Assembly: GCA_035517655.1 (NCBI GenBank)
Contig: DATIYJ010000068.1
Coordinates: 1 to 49,844, forward strand
Direction of reading: 5' to 3'
DNA length: 49,844 bases
DNA from: Nitrospiria bacterium
GTDB taxonomy: Bacteria > Nitrospirota > Nitrospiria > JACQBZ01
This document shows, one piece after another, positions 38,046 to 47,691 of this stretch. A program made the position numbers and the translations under genes. The notes under the pieces were generated by a model. It searched no databases. It was not told the DNA's origin and saw only the letters and a program-made list of their open reading frames with translations. Within the stretch, counting starts at the first letter, position 1. The number at the start of each line of letters is the position of its first letter.

Positions 38046-39220
38046 CGCCCGCTCTTCATCGCTTCGATCAGGATCTTGGCCACTTCGGGACGTGAGAATT
38101 CGGGCGGGGGTGGAATTCCGGCTCGGAGCATCTCACGAACCTTCGTGCCGGAAAGACTGATATGTTCGGTTTTATCATGAGGACAAGTTTTGACCGAAGC
38201 CATGCTCCCGCAGGCCTTGCAATAAAAAGTGTTGTCGAAAAAGAGCGGCGTAATGCCCAGTTCTCCGGGGGCAAATTCGTTGAAGATATGGTGGGCGTCA
38301 AACGAGCCGTAGAAACTGCCGACGCCGGCATGATCGCGTCCGACGATGAAATGGGTGCAGCCGTAGTTTTTCCGGACGATCGCATGATGAATCGCCTCCC
38401 GGGGGCCGGCATATCGCATCGGCGCGGGAAGCACCGAGAGCACGACGCGGTCCTTGGGATAATACTTCTCCAATAATACCTCGTAGCATTTCATTCGAAC
38501 ATCCGCTGGAATGTCGTCGCTCTTCGTCTCGCCGATCAGGGGGTGGAGCAGAAGCCCGTCCACGATCTCCAGCGCACATTTTTGGATATATTCATGGGCC
38601 CGGTGAACCGGGTTACGGGTTTGGAAACCGACAACGGTTTTCCAACCGCGGTCTTTGAAAATTTGGCGGGTCTCGAGCGGTGTGAGACGGTAGGGGAGAA
38701 ACTCGCGGTTATCCGGCAACTGCAGCACGCTGATCTTACCTCCCAACAGCACATCTCCGCGTTTGTAAAGAATATCGACGCCCGGATGCTCGGGGCTGTC
38801 GGTTCCGTAGACCGCTTTTGCGGCGACTTTTTTGTCGTGATCGAATTTTTCCTCAAGATGCAAGATCGCCAGGACGGCTTGGCGTTCGTCCGTTAGAGCG
38901 ATTTCCTGACCTTCGCGGATCGACGCGGCCGTTTTATGATCAACCCGGAAGGTGATCGGAATGCTCCAGGGAAGTCCGCTCGATAAGCGCATCTCGGCGA
39001 CGACGCGTTCATAATCCTTCCGACCCATGTAGCCTTCGAGCGGACTGTAAGCGCCCACGGCGAGCATTTCCAGGTCGCATAGTTTACGCCGTGTGAGCGG
39101 AATTTTTTTCATCTCATTCGCCTTATTGATCAGTCGCTCACGTTCGGCTCCCCGAACAATGCGGTCGATCAAGCGGCCACCGTGCGCCGGGATTTCTTCA
39201 TGGGGCGTGTTCGTCGTCAT
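38042..39220 (-). CDS. sat: Sulfate adenylyltransferase (ATP sulfurylase)
   Basis: A 392-residue homo-oligomer type Sat: [19 protein letters not shown] (Q-T-R-N-P-x-H-x-x-H), [15 protein letters not shown] (G-R-D-H-A-G), the zinc motif [16 protein letters not shown] and [15 protein letters not shown]. It makes APS from sulfate and ATP or runs in reverse. The enzyme is of the kind found in dissimilatory and archaeal pathways, not CysDN. GGAGA precedes the ATG. It is the last gene of the sulfur operon, 13 bp after the sulfite reductase fusion. Confidence 0.96.
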   Translation of the reverse strand: MTTNTPHEEIPAHGGRLIDRIVRGAERERLINKANEMKKIPLTRRKLCDLEMLAVGAYSPLEGYMGRKDYERVVAEMRLSSGLPWSIPITFRVDHKTAASIREGQEIALTDERQAVLAILHLEEKFDHDKKVAAKAVYGTDSPEHPGVDILYKRGDVLLGGKISVLQLPDNREFLPYRLTPLETRQIFKDRGWKTVVGFQTRNPVHRAHEYIQKCALEIVDGLLLHPLIGETKSDDIPADVRMKCYEVLLEKYYPKDRVVLSVLPAPMRYAGPREAIHHAIVRKNYGCTHFIVGRDHAGVGSFYGSFDAHHIFNEFAPGELGITPLFFDNTFYCKACGSMASVKTCPHDKTEHISLSGTKVREMLRAGIPPPPEFSRPEVAKILIEAMKSGR

Positions 39221-39233
39221 TTGATTCTCCGAT

Positions 39234-41660
39234 TTAGAAAACTTTTTCTACCAGAAGACGGTAATGGTGATCGTCCGCTTTCTCTTGGGACAGAATTTTC
39301 TGCCCGTCGCCCAGGAGACTCTTCGGAACGTTTCGAATCGGCTCACCCTCGTCCAGAATCACCTCGAGTCGCTGACCGATCTCCAACTCCTCCAGTTTCA
39401 GCTTGGTTTTCACATAATTGATCGGGCAGGCGACGCCGCTCAGGTCGAGCAGGACGGCCGGAACCGTTTTCGCCGGCGCTTTCTCGGCAGGTCGCCCGGC
39501 CGCCTCCGGTGCTACGGCAGCGGCATGGGTCTTCCCTTGTTTAAGCGTGCGGCCGTGCTTGTCGAAGGCCGAATGACTGGCCTCGACAAACGATTTGGCA
39601 TAAGCGATCTTTTCTTGTGTAAATTCCACCGTGGGCGACTTCGGTCCAAGATCCTTGACCTGATCGGTCAGGCGGGCAAACGTCCTGGGCAGGATTTCTT
39701 TTCCAACCAGTAGCGTTTCGGCTTTGAATAGAATCTCGGAATCAATGGAGGAATCGATTCCTTCCAGGACCAAAAGACCCTTCGCGGCGGCCACAATCGC
39801 TCGATAAGCCTTGTTCACTGCATGTCCGGTCTGTCCCTTTTCGACCATGACGCTAGCCAAATGAAGCTCCTGATCGGCCTCGAAAAGGAAGCCCTCCATC
39901 ATTTCGTAGGCCCCTCCGGCGCATTCGCCCGGGCCTAGATCCTCCGTTGTAAAATCCTTTTCATCCCCCCAATCGACGTAGAAGCTGCGATCCTCTTGGT
40001 AGGCCGGAAGGAACGTGAAGGGCATCAGCCTTTCTTTGAGGTTGTCTTTGCCTATACGCCGCACGAACCGTTCGAAAGTCTCGCCCCCTTGTCGGTCGGT
40101 TCGATACCACTGGACCAGGTGTTTGACCGCGTCCAAAATCCGCTTGGCCGGGATTTTTAAGACCTGCAACCCGATCTGTGTATGCGACCCTCCGAGATGC
40201 AATTCATAGAAAGGCGCGGTGTGACCACCCACCTTTTTTCCAACACCTTGAAAACCGATCGAGGCCAGTTGGTGCTGCGCACAGGCATTCTGACAGCCGG
40301 AAACCTTTAGCGACATTCCGGCGAGATCATCGTTGACCGGATCCCCCGGTGGAAACGGACCGGACAGGGCCCGCGCCAGACCTTTGGACGATGTGATCGA
40401 AAGGCCGCAGGAATCCGTTCCGGGACAAGAGACGATGTTCTCGATCCGATCCGATCCGGCCTCGGCCAGTCCGGTCTTCACCAAGGCATCGTGCACGGCC
40501 GGGAGATCGGCTTCATGGACCCAACGCATCGCGAAGTTCTGCTGGACCGTGACCCGAATGTATCCGTCAGAGAACCGCTCACAGATGTCCGCCACGGCGC
40601 GAAGCGGGGCGCTCTTGATGTCCCCCAGTGGAATCTTGATCGTGACGAGGTTGTAACCCGGTTGCTTTTGCCGCAAGACATTGTACTTCAACCAGGTCGC
40701 AAACGGACCGGCCGCCATTTCCCGATTCCAGGCTCGGGGAGAGGCCGGTTGCTTTAACGGGACCTCTTCAATTGCCGGAAGAGTGTAGTGGCCGTTTTGC
40801 GACTTAACCAGATCGAGTTCGGTCTTCCAGAGCTGATAGAATTTTTCAAACCCCAGCTTTTCAACCAGGAACTTCATGCGGGCCTTGTACCGGTTCTGAC
40901 GCTGGCCGTGTCGGTCGAAGACTCGGATGATCGCTTCGCAGATCGCGACCAGGTCTTCGGGCGGCGCGAACTCGTCCAGAACGTTTGCCGTCCGCGGCGT
41001 AGAGCCCAGCCCGCCTCCCACCACGATGCGAAAGCGCAGTTGTCCGTCTCGCTTCCGGGCCGTGACCCCAATATCATGCACTGCGGTGGCGGCGTGATCC
41101 TGGTCGGTGCAGCCCTCAAGGGCGATCTTGAATTTCCGAGGCAGCTTCTGACAGATCGGATTACGCAGAAAGTGTTGTGTGATCGCAAGCCCGTACGGGG
41201 TGACATCCACCACTTCGGTGGGGCTGATGCCGGCCATCGGACAGGCTGTGACGTTGCGGACGGTATCGGCGCAGGCCTCGCGCGTCGTCAGTCCGACCTC
41301 GGCGATCAGCCGCATCATGGTCGAGACGCTTTCGATCATGGCGAAGTGCATCTGGATGTTCTGGCGAGTGGAAAGATGGCAGACACCGGAAGCATAGGTC
41401 TCGGCCACGTCCGCCAACCGCCTCAGCTGTGCCGGGTTCAGTCGTCCCAGTGGAATCTTGACCCGGAACATCTGAACGCCCGGTTGCCGTTGCCCATACA
41501 CCCCGTGCTGCAGACGAAACGGCTTGAATTGATCCGCCGTGATCTCGCCCCGTTTCAGACGGGCGACTTCGCCTTCGAAGATCTCGATCTCTTTCAAAAC
41601 CTCGGCTGGGATCTTGGAAAGATCCACAGTCAATTTCTGTGGAGAGATTGTTGTTCCCAT
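39234..41660 (-). CDS. Siroheme sulfite/nitrite reductase fused to HEPN-like and TusA domains
   Basis: An 808-residue fusion. Residues ~1-545 form a complete NirA/SirA-type reductase with two ferrite-like repeats ([51 protein letters not shown]) and [4Fe-4S]-siroheme ligands Cys412, Cys418 (SCPGTDSC) and Cys456, Cys460 (GCQNAC). Residues ~575-660 form a HEPN-like helical bundle ([37 protein letters not shown]). Residues ~735-808 are TusA-like ([38 protein letters not shown]) with Cys745 in C-P-I-N. Reduction of sulfite with direct hand-over of sulfide sulfur to TusA is inferred. The ATG at 41660 follows GGAGG. Confidence 0.92.
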   Translation of the reverse strand: MGTTISPQKLTVDLSKIPAEVLKEIEIFEGEVARLKRGEITADQFKPFRLQHGVYGQRQPGVQMFRVKIPLGRLNPAQLRRLADVAETYASGVCHLSTRQNIQMHFAMIESVSTMMRLIAEVGLTTREACADTVRNVTACPMAGISPTEVVDVTPYGLAITQHFLRNPICQKLPRKFKIALEGCTDQDHAATAVHDIGVTARKRDGQLRFRIVVGGGLGSTPRTANVLDEFAPPEDLVAICEAIIRVFDRHGQRQNRYKARMKFLVEKLGFEKFYQLWKTELDLVKSQNGHYTLPAIEEVPLKQPASPRAWNREMAAGPFATWLKYNVLRQKQPGYNLVTIKIPLGDIKSAPLRAVADICERFSDGYIRVTVQQNFAMRWVHEADLPAVHDALVKTGLAEAGSDRIENIVSCPGTDSCGLSITSSKGLARALSGPFPPGDPVNDDLAGMSLKVSGCQNACAQHQLASIGFQGVGKKVGGHTAPFYELHLGGSHTQIGLQVLKIPAKRILDAVKHLVQWYRTDRQGGETFERFVRRIGKDNLKERLMPFTFLPAYQEDRSFYVDWGDEKDFTTEDLGPGECAGGAYEMMEGFLFEADQELHLASVMVEKGQTGHAVNKAYRAIVAAAKGLLVLEGIDSSIDSEILFKAETLLVGKEILPRTFARLTDQVKDLGPKSPTVEFTQEKIAYAKSFVEASHSAFDKHGRTLKQGKTHAAAVAPEAAGRPAEKAPAKTVPAVLLDLSGVACPINYVKTKLKLEELEIGQRLEVILDEGEPIRNVPKSLLGDGQKILSQEKADDHHYRLLVEKVF

Positions 41661-41699
41661 GATGCTACCTCCCATCCGTTCATCCCCAAAAGGATCGAA

Positions 41700-42080
41700 T
41701 CAAATCGAAAAATCGGGCGGTCCTGATCCTTCGACCTTTTCATCTAACGCAACCGGGAGGACCTTGGTCGGAATGGTAAAGGTCTCTTTATGGCCGCGGC
41801 TGTCGACCGCTTCCCATGTGATCACGTTCTGTGTGGTATGCACATGTGGCTGGAGGCTCGCGTTGGGAAAGCCCAGTTGGAATGAGAGCCGGAACAGAAT
41901 GGCCTCTTCCGGGCAGGCCTTCACGCAGGCAAGACAATCCCAGCAGTCCTGATACTTGAGATAAGCCTTGTTCGTTCCTAGGTCCTTCACGATAAGGTCG
42001 CCCGGGCACATTCGAACACAGGGTGGTTGAACAGAATTTCCGCAGCCGTCACATTTTACTGGGTCAACAATAACAGGCAT
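41700..42080 (-). CDS. aprB: APS reductase beta subunit, ferredoxin-like
   Basis: A 126-residue protein with two [4Fe-4S] motifs: VKCDGCGNSVQPPCVRMCPGDLI and YQDCWDCLACVKACPEEAI. The beta-rich tail ITWEAVDSRGHKETFTIPTKV is as in AprB, where it wraps AprA. It passes electrons to the FAD of AprA. AAGGA precedes the ATG, 29 bp after aprA. Confidence 0.93.
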   Translation of the reverse strand: MPVIVDPVKCDGCGNSVQPPCVRMCPGDLIVKDLGTNKAYLKYQDCWDCLACVKACPEEAILFRLSFQLGFPNASLQPHVHTTQNVITWEAVDSRGHKETFTIPTKVLPVALDEKVEGSGPPDFSI

Positions 42081-42109
42081 AAAGCATCCTTATCTAATCA
42101 GTCGGTCTT

Positions 42110-43873
42110 TTAGGGTTTGTATCGGTCTCCTGGAACCAATTGTTCATACGGTCGTTCAAGCATCGTAATGGCTCCCGTATTTGGATTCCGTCGGGAGTTG
42201 ACAAACTTCAACCAGTTTTGATCATCTCGCTCCGCATAGTCCATCCGGGTCTGATAGGCTGGCCAGCGGGTTTCTCGTCTATGGAGCAGGTGTTCGACCA
42301 AAACTTGTGCCACATCGATCCGGTCCAAGATTTCATGAACCTTCATCAGATCATGGAGTTCTTCGGCAACGAGGAGGTCCAGCTGATTCGGGAGTTGGGC
42401 AAGGTGTTTTCGTGCCACAAGGAGCTGCGCCTCGTTCATTTCGTAATATCGAGAAGCACCCCCGGCGTATTCCTCCATGATTTTTTGCAGTCTCGACTCT
42501 ACCTCGTCGGCCCGGATCCCGGCAAAAATTCTGCCATGCTGATGCAGCGGCTGAAAGACCCGTCCCTGCTCACGGTTGATCCAGTCGTCATCGGGCTCGG
42601 CCCGCTGAACTTGGTCGACGTACTTTCCCGCCGCACGGGCCGCGATGACCCCTTCGGCCCAACAACCGCTGACGAACTTGAACGGCGCGCCTCCGGCGAC
42701 ATCCCCGGCGGCATAAAGTCCTTCTAGGGTTGTTCGACGATCGATATCGATCCAATAACCGGCCTGACAATGTCCCCCGACGATATAGGGTTCGGTCAAC
42801 TGAACTTCAACCGGTTCTTTGCTCGGGTCAATATCGTTCGAAAGCCAGTAGAGAACCTGGGAGGGATACATATCTAGAAAGGCGGCCTTCAGATTCTTAA
42901 CCTGTTCGTCGTTGATATGACGTGTGTCTAGATAAACCGGTCCCCGCCCCTCTTTTAACTCCATGATGGGTCCGTAAGCCCGATACGGCGTTGGTGCGCT
43001 GTCGCCACCCAAATGGGTGTAGCGCGTCGCCATGAATTTTTCGCCTTTGCCATTGATTTGGGGCGCGTTGACCCCGAGGGCGATCGTGCCGGTCGGCGCG
43101 ATGGCATCCTTGGTCCTCAAAGCGATGTAGCGCATTTCAAAGCTGGTCATCTCGGCCCCGGCACGAATCCCCATGGCGTAACCGGCCCCGGTGTTGTAGG
43201 GAGAGTACCAGGTCTTATGTTGAGCATCATGGGTGTTGTTGGGTCGGTAAAGACCCGCGGCGCCACCGGTGGCCACGATCACGGCCTTTGCCTTTATAAT
43301 ATAAAATTTGCCGTTGCGGATGCTGAAGCCGGTGGCGCCGATAATGCGTCGTTCCCGGCGTAAAAAATTTGTTGCAACCGTCCAGTTTAATATCTGGACG
43401 CCAGCGTCCCGGACCGCTTTGGCCAGGATGGGTTTTAAGGATTCGCCGTTAATTTTGATATTCCATCGTCCACGGGGAAGGTAGTTGCCTTTTTCATCGC
43501 TCAGAATCGGCAGACCCCACCGCTCGACTTTTTTGACGCAATATTCGAACAACTCCGACTGACTCTTAACCAAATCCTCGCGGATCAGGCCGCAGGAATC
43601 AAATCGCACATACTTTACGAAACTCTCCGGTGTCTCTCCCGGATTCAGATAGGCATTGATGGCGTTCATCCCGCCGGCCAGACACCCGCTTCGGTCGATA
43701 TGGGCTTTTTCCAAGATCGTTACTTTAAGATGCGGATATCGTTCACGTAGCTCGGTGGCAGCGAGGCAACCGGCCGTTCCGCCGCCGATAATGAGGACAT
43801 CGGTTTCCACCGTCTGTCGATTGACGGTATGCCCGAGGCTGACTTTTGGCGCGGAAGAGAACTCTCTATTCAT
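42110..43873 (-). CDS. aprA: APS reductase alpha subunit, FAD-binding
   Basis: A 587-residue flavoprotein: TDVLIIGGGTAGCLAATELRERYPHLKVTILEKAHIDRSGCLAGGMNAINAYL (FAD Rossmann), VRFDSCGLIREDLVKSQSELFEYC, FEMRYIALRTKD and PYIVGGHCQAGYWIDIDRRTTLEGLYAAGDVAGGAPFKFVSGCWAEG. The Arg and His in the latter motifs correspond to APS-binding residues of the family. It is shorter than the ~660 residues of typical sulfate-reducer AprA. It interconverts APS and sulfite plus AMP. No qmoABC or aprM follows. The gene lies 14 bp after the TSUP transporter. Confidence 0.94.
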   Translation of the reverse strand: MNREFSSAPKVSLGHTVNRQTVETDVLIIGGGTAGCLAATELRERYPHLKVTILEKAHIDRSGCLAGGMNAINAYLNPGETPESFVKYVRFDSCGLIREDLVKSQSELFEYCVKKVERWGLPILSDEKGNYLPRGRWNIKINGESLKPILAKAVRDAGVQILNWTVATNFLRRERRIIGATGFSIRNGKFYIIKAKAVIVATGGAAGLYRPNNTHDAQHKTWYSPYNTGAGYAMGIRAGAEMTSFEMRYIALRTKDAIAPTGTIALGVNAPQINGKGEKFMATRYTHLGGDSAPTPYRAYGPIMELKEGRGPVYLDTRHINDEQVKNLKAAFLDMYPSQVLYWLSNDIDPSKEPVEVQLTEPYIVGGHCQAGYWIDIDRRTTLEGLYAAGDVAGGAPFKFVSGCWAEGVIAARAAGKYVDQVQRAEPDDDWINREQGRVFQPLHQHGRIFAGIRADEVESRLQKIMEEYAGGASRYYEMNEAQLLVARKHLAQLPNQLDLLVAEELHDLMKVHEILDRIDVAQVLVEHLLHRRETRWPAYQTRMDYAERDDQNWLKFVNSRRNPNTGAITMLERPYEQLVPGDRYKP

Positions 43874-43887
43874 GCGATCACCCCAAT

Positions 43888-44757
43888 CTAAACGGTTTTC
43901 ACCTTCTGGGATTGATAGAGTTTACCTTTTGTGAAAAATTGATAGAGAAGAAACGTGTCAACAGCGATGACAAAGCACCAGAGCAGATACGCCGATGGAC
44001 TGGTTACCAGATTAAGCTCGATTAAAACTCTGGAAAGTCCGAACCCAACGACCCAGGCGTCAAAGCTCATGCAAAGTCTCCGGAAGGTTTCCGGATTAAG
44101 CCGGTGGATTACAAAAGCGCCCAGAGGAACGCCGATCAAAACACTCGGCGCGATCGATACAAAGATCCCCCCGCTTTGAACGCTGTATAGACCCAGGAAG
44201 TAGTACGCACTCGCGGTAAGCAGAGCTTCGGTTACACGGATGAGACCCAGAGCCGCCCGGAATTCTTCTTTCACAAGGCCTTGGTTGTTGAACATGAGGG
44301 CCAGCGGAGGGCCCGAAACGGTGGTGACGGAATAAAGAAAACCGACACCGGTACCGAAAGGTAGGCCCACGGCCTGTTCGGAATTGATGGGCTTGCGCAC
44401 GCCGGCTGCTTGAGAGAGAATTAAAGGGAGAAGAACGGCGAAGGTCGTGAATTTGATCCAGCCGGGATGTACGTACGACAGGACATAACTGCCGAAGATG
44501 ATGCCAGGTACCATCCCGATCAGGATGGGGATGACACGTCTCCAAACCTTCGACAGGCCTTTCCGGTTAATCAGTAAGATGTAACTGTTAATGAAGATTT
44601 CGACCAAAACCAGGGCAGGGTTCAAAATCCGATTGGTATAGAACAGTAGCGCGACCGGTACGGTGATGGACGAAAAACCATGCCCCAGCCCTCCGTTGAC
44701 GAATGCGGCAAAAAGAGTGATCGATATCAGTATAATCAAGTCCGACTGGGTGCTCAT
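43888..44757 (-). CDS. TSUP (TauE/SafE) family transporter
   Basis: A 289-residue protein with about eight membrane helices in two repeats, starting LIILISITLFAAFVNGGLGHGFSSITVPVALLFYTN and with GLPFGTGVGFLYSVTTVSGPPLALMFNNQGLVKEEFRA, the TSUP motifs. Members export sulfite or organosulfonates, or import sulfate or sulfite. Its place between the Rrf2 regulator and aprA points to a sulfur oxyanion substrate; the direction of transport is not visible. Confidence 0.88.
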   Translation of the reverse strand: MSTQSDLIILISITLFAAFVNGGLGHGFSSITVPVALLFYTNRILNPALVLVEIFINSYILLINRKGLSKVWRRVIPILIGMVPGIIFGSYVLSYVHPGWIKFTTFAVLLPLILSQAAGVRKPINSEQAVGLPFGTGVGFLYSVTTVSGPPLALMFNNQGLVKEEFRAALGLIRVTEALLTASAYYFLGLYSVQSGGIFVSIAPSVLIGVPLGAFVIHRLNPETFRRLCMSFDAWVVGFGLSRVLIELNLVTSPSAYLLWCFVIAVDTFLLYQFFTKGKLYQSQKVKTV

Positions 44758-44775
44758 CGCTTCACAAAACTCGCA

Positions 44776-45237
44776 TCATATATGGTACATCAAAACTTTC
44801 TGTCGTTCCCTTTCCTGCTTTCGTTCACATAGATTTTGTATCGTAATGGAATCCAGAACCTCCATCACGGCCGTTCGAGCTTCTTCCCAAATTGGTTTTA
44901 GAATATCATCACCGCTGTCCATTCCCTCATACGGTCGGTAACGGTCGGCGTTTCCGGACGCGCGGTTGGATGGATTAATCGGACCTTCAATCGCTTCTAA
45001 AACATCGCTAATTCGAATCTCGGAGGGCGGCCGGCTCAATGAATATCCGCCTTGTGCACCCCGCACACTTTCAATTAGACCGGCTTTTCGAAGGCTGCTT
45101 AAAACCTGTTCCAAAAAGCGAAGCGGGATCCGCTGGTTCTTCGCGATTGTCTTAGCTTGGAAAGGAGTTTCTTGCGCATGGTTGGCCAGTTCAAATACAG
45201 CCAATACCCCATATTCTCCCTTTGCTGAAAAGCGCAC
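44776..45237 (-). CDS. Rrf2-family regulator, CymR-like
   Basis: A 153-residue Rrf2 protein: MRFSAKGEYGVLAVFELANHAQETPFQAKTIAKNQRIPLRFLEQVLSSLRKAGLIESVRGAQGGYSLSRPPSEIRISDVLEAIEGP. The IscR/NsrR cluster cysteines are absent from the region after EAIEGP (only a late Cys in NLCER), so it resembles CymR, which senses cysteine status through CysK. A GTG start at 45237 has AAAGGTGGG upstream and is preferred to TTG 45258. It is the first gene of the sulfur operon, 18 bp before TSUP, so autoregulation of all six genes is likely. Confidence 0.85.
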   Translation of the reverse strand: MRFSAKGEYGVLAVFELANHAQETPFQAKTIAKNQRIPLRFLEQVLSSLRKAGLIESVRGAQGGYSLSRPPSEIRISDVLEAIEGPINPSNRASGNADRYRPYEGMDSGDDILKPIWEEARTAVMEVLDSITIQNLCERKQERERQKVLMYHI

Positions 45238-45270
45238 AATTCCCACCTTTCCGATCAAATTTATGTATTA

Positions 45271-45298
45271 TATATATGATTTGTGACTGTGATGTCAA
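45271..45298 (-). promoter_or_regulatory. sigma70-type promoter of the sulfur operon
   Basis: TTGACA (45298-45293), 16-nt spacer, TATATA (45276-45271) within an AT-rich run that also allows an 18-nt spacer. The leader to the Rrf2 GTG start is about 30 nt. Confidence 0.6.
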
Positions 45299-45349
45299 TA
45301 ATTTTTTATAAAATTAAAAAAATAAAATAAAATCAATGTATTGCTAAAT

Positions 45350-45382
45350 ATACCGTCTTGCCAATATACAATACCGTCTTGC
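45350..45382. repeat. Direct repeat ATACCGTCTTGC, candidate operator
   Basis: ATACCGTCTTGC occurs at 45350-45361 and 45371-45382, 21 bp apart (two helical turns), each followed by (C)AAT. The copies lie between the sulfur operon and the CNNM gene; the second overlaps the -35 of the latter's promoter. Tandem sites are common for Rrf2 proteins. Confidence 0.5.
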
Positions 45383-45407
45383 AATTTAATCTATTTTATG
45401 TTATCGT
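45379..45407 (+). promoter_or_regulatory. Promoter of the CNNM/CorC gene
   Basis: TTGCAA (45379-45384), 17-nt spacer, TATCGT (45402-45407), about 35 nt before the TTG start at 45442. Confidence 0.45.
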
Positions 45408-45441
45408 CGCACTCGTTTTATTGAATAAATAAGGACGCCAT

Positions 45442-46755
45442 TTGACTCATACTTGGGTAGAAATAGTTTCAATTTTCTTGCTTATTTTGTTGAACGGATT
45501 CTTCGCGTGTTCCGAGATCGCGATTATTGCAGTTCGCCGAAGTCGGATCAAGCAGCTACTTGAGCAAGGCAATCGTCGGGCGGTTTTTGTCCATCAACTT
45601 CAGGAAGATACCGAGCGCTTTTTGGCAACGATTCAAATCGGTATAACACTGGTGAGTTCCTTGGCTGCGGCCGTGGGTGGCGTCATTGCAGTGGAAACAT
45701 TAAAACCCGCTATCCAGCTGATCCCGAATGAAACGGTCCAAAAGGCCAGTGAAGCTCTGGCGGTTGGAAGTGTCGTGCTTGTGATTTCCTATCTTTCGCT
45801 CATCATGGGGGAACTGGTTCCAAAGTCCCTCGCACTTAAATATTCGGAATACATTGCGCTTCGCGTGGCTCTTCCGATCGTTTGGATGTCAAAAATTACT
45901 TCGAGGTTTATCAAAATCCTGACCATTTCAAGCCGACTGTTGCTTCGTTTATTTAAAGGACCAACTTCGCATGAGAAAACCTTTGTCTCGGAAGAGGAAA
46001 TAAAAATCCTGATCCGTGAAGGGCGCGAAAAGGGAATTTTTGACCAGACCGAGCAAGATTTAATACACAGCGTGTTTGAATTTACGGATATTTCGGTCAA
46101 GGAAGTGATGATTCCTCGCCCGAAAATTCATGCTCTACAGATCGATACGGCAGCGGATGACCTATTGAAGATTGTGTCCACCCATAAATTTTCTCGTTAC
46201 CCGGTCTATCGCAGAGGGGTTAATGAAATCGTGGGAATTCTGTACTACAAGGATCTCATGAGTCAATTAGTCAGCAAAGAACCGGTTGTCTTAAAGGATC
46301 TTATTCGACCCGTTTATTTCGTTCCGGAAACGATGAAAGTGAGCCATCTATTAAAAGAGCTTCAGCGCCGACGAATTCAGATGGCCATTGTTGTTAATGA
46401 ATACGGTAGTGTTGAAGGCCTGGTTACGTTGGAAGATCTTGTCGAAGAAATTGTTGGTGAAATCCAGGATGAGGTAGACCGGAGCGAACGCCCCGTCGAA
46501 CGGTTAAAGGATGGGTCCATGGTGGTGGATGCCTCGATGTCAATCCGTGATCTTCATGATGATTACGGTCTATCTCTGCCTGAATCTTCAGAGTACGAAA
46601 CATTGGGCGGGTTTTTTCTTTCACAGATCCAGAGTATTCCCCGCGGCGGCGAGATTATTCAGCATGGAAAATATAAGTTTACAGTTGTTGACATGGCGGA
46701 CCGACGAATCGCCAAGATCAAGATCGAGAAAATCCCTGAGAAGGTTTCTTCTTAG
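45442..46755 (+). CDS. CNNM/CorC (hemolysin C) family protein
   Basis: A 437-residue protein. Residues ~1-190 form the CNNM (DUF21) membrane domain with about four helices, including EIVSIFLLILLNGFFACSEIAIIAVRRSRI and GELVPKSLALKYSE. Residues ~210-340 are a CBS pair (VMIPRPKIHALQIDTAADDLLKIVSTHKFSRYPVYRRGVNEIVGILYYKDL; VNEYGSVEGLVTLEDLVEEIVGEIQDE). The C-terminal ~85 residues are the CorC_HlyC domain. Members move Mg2+ or other divalent ions. The start is TTG with AAGGA 8-9 nt upstream. Confidence 0.93.
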   Translation: MTHTWVEIVSIFLLILLNGFFACSEIAIIAVRRSRIKQLLEQGNRRAVFVHQLQEDTERFLATIQIGITLVSSLAAAVGGVIAVETLKPAIQLIPNETVQKASEALAVGSVVLVISYLSLIMGELVPKSLALKYSEYIALRVALPIVWMSKITSRFIKILTISSRLLLRLFKGPTSHEKTFVSEEEIKILIREGREKGIFDQTEQDLIHSVFEFTDISVKEVMIPRPKIHALQIDTAADDLLKIVSTHKFSRYPVYRRGVNEIVGILYYKDLMSQLVSKEPVVLKDLIRPVYFVPETMKVSHLLKELQRRRIQMAIVVNEYGSVEGLVTLEDLVEEIVGEIQDEVDRSERPVERLKDGSMVVDASMSIRDLHDDYGLSLPESSEYETLGGFFLSQIQSIPRGGEIIQHGKYKFTVVDMADRRIAKIKIEKIPEKVSS

Positions 46756-46797
46756 ATGGAGATCTCATTAGCGAGTGCCCCCCTTCGTTAATACACG

Positions 46798-47685
46798 TCA
46801 TTTAGCTCTAGAAGGCCTCATCCGAATTTGACATTCGCGTCGAACGGTTTTTCGATACAATTCCTGTAAAAGACGAGTAATAGGACCGGGTTTTCCGCCC
46901 CCGATCGTGAATCCGTCGGCCTTTACAACAGGCATGACTTCCATAGAAGTGTTGGTCAGAAAACACTCATCCGCATTGTAAAGGTCAGAAGGTCTAAGAC
47001 GGGTTTCTTTCACAGGAATGCCAGACTCCTTGGCCAAATCGACGACGAGCCCACGCGTGATGCCTGGTAAAATGTCCAAATTGACCCCCGGTGTATAAAG
47101 ACGGCCTCGCTTCACGATAAAAAAATTGCTGATACTACCTTCGGTTAAATGACCGTTAACAGAGAGCATCAGCCCTTCGTGCGAATGGTTTCGTTTGGCC
47201 TGGATTTTGGCTAGAATATTGTTGAGGAAATTGGACGATTTAATCTTGGGATCCAAGGCCTGACGAGGGGTCCTGCGCACCGAGACCACGGTTATTTCTA
47301 AACCGTTATGGTATTTATGGGGGCCATAGCCATTGAAGACCCTTGGAATAATTACAAACGTGGGCTTTCGACAGAGAGCAGGATCCAAACCAATCGGTCC
47401 ACGACCGCGAGAAACGCAGACTCGAAGCAACGCATTTTCGAGATGGTTAACGGACAGGGTTTGATAGAGGAGGCGACCTAATACCGGGAAAGTGTGAGGA
47501 AGGGAGATTTCAAGTCCTTGCGCCGATTCTTTTAGCCGTCGCAGGTGTTGGCGGAGCCGAAAGAGCCTGCCGCCATAAGCCCGAAGGGTTTCAAACGCGC
47601 CGTCTCCGTAAAGAAAACCATGGTCGAATACGGAGATGACGGCGTTCTGTTCGCTCACAAAGTTGTTGTTGAGGTAGATGCGCAT
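46798..47685 (-). CDS. pabC: Class IV aminotransferase / aminodeoxychorismate lyase
   Basis: A 295-residue fold-type IV PLP enzyme: ISVFDHGFLYGDGAFETLRAYGGRLFRLRQHLRRL, IKSSNFLNNILAK with the PLP lysine, GHLTEGSISNFFIVK with the catalytic Glu, and FLTNTSMEVMPVV. The family includes 4-amino-4-deoxychorismate lyase (PabC), IlvE and D-amino acid aminotransferase. Its position 6 bp after a chorismate-utilising synthase gene favours PabC, the last step to 4-aminobenzoate. The C-terminus is arginine-rich (VRRECQIRMRPSRAK). Confidence 0.75.
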   Translation of the reverse strand: MRIYLNNNFVSEQNAVISVFDHGFLYGDGAFETLRAYGGRLFRLRQHLRRLKESAQGLEISLPHTFPVLGRLLYQTLSVNHLENALLRVCVSRGRGPIGLDPALCRKPTFVIIPRVFNGYGPHKYHNGLEITVVSVRRTPRQALDPKIKSSNFLNNILAKIQAKRNHSHEGLMLSVNGHLTEGSISNFFIVKRGRLYTPGVNLDILPGITRGLVVDLAKESGIPVKETRLRPSDLYNADECFLTNTSMEVMPVVKADGFTIGGGKPGPITRLLQELYRKTVRRECQIRMRPSRAK

Positions 47686-47691
47686 TGTCCC

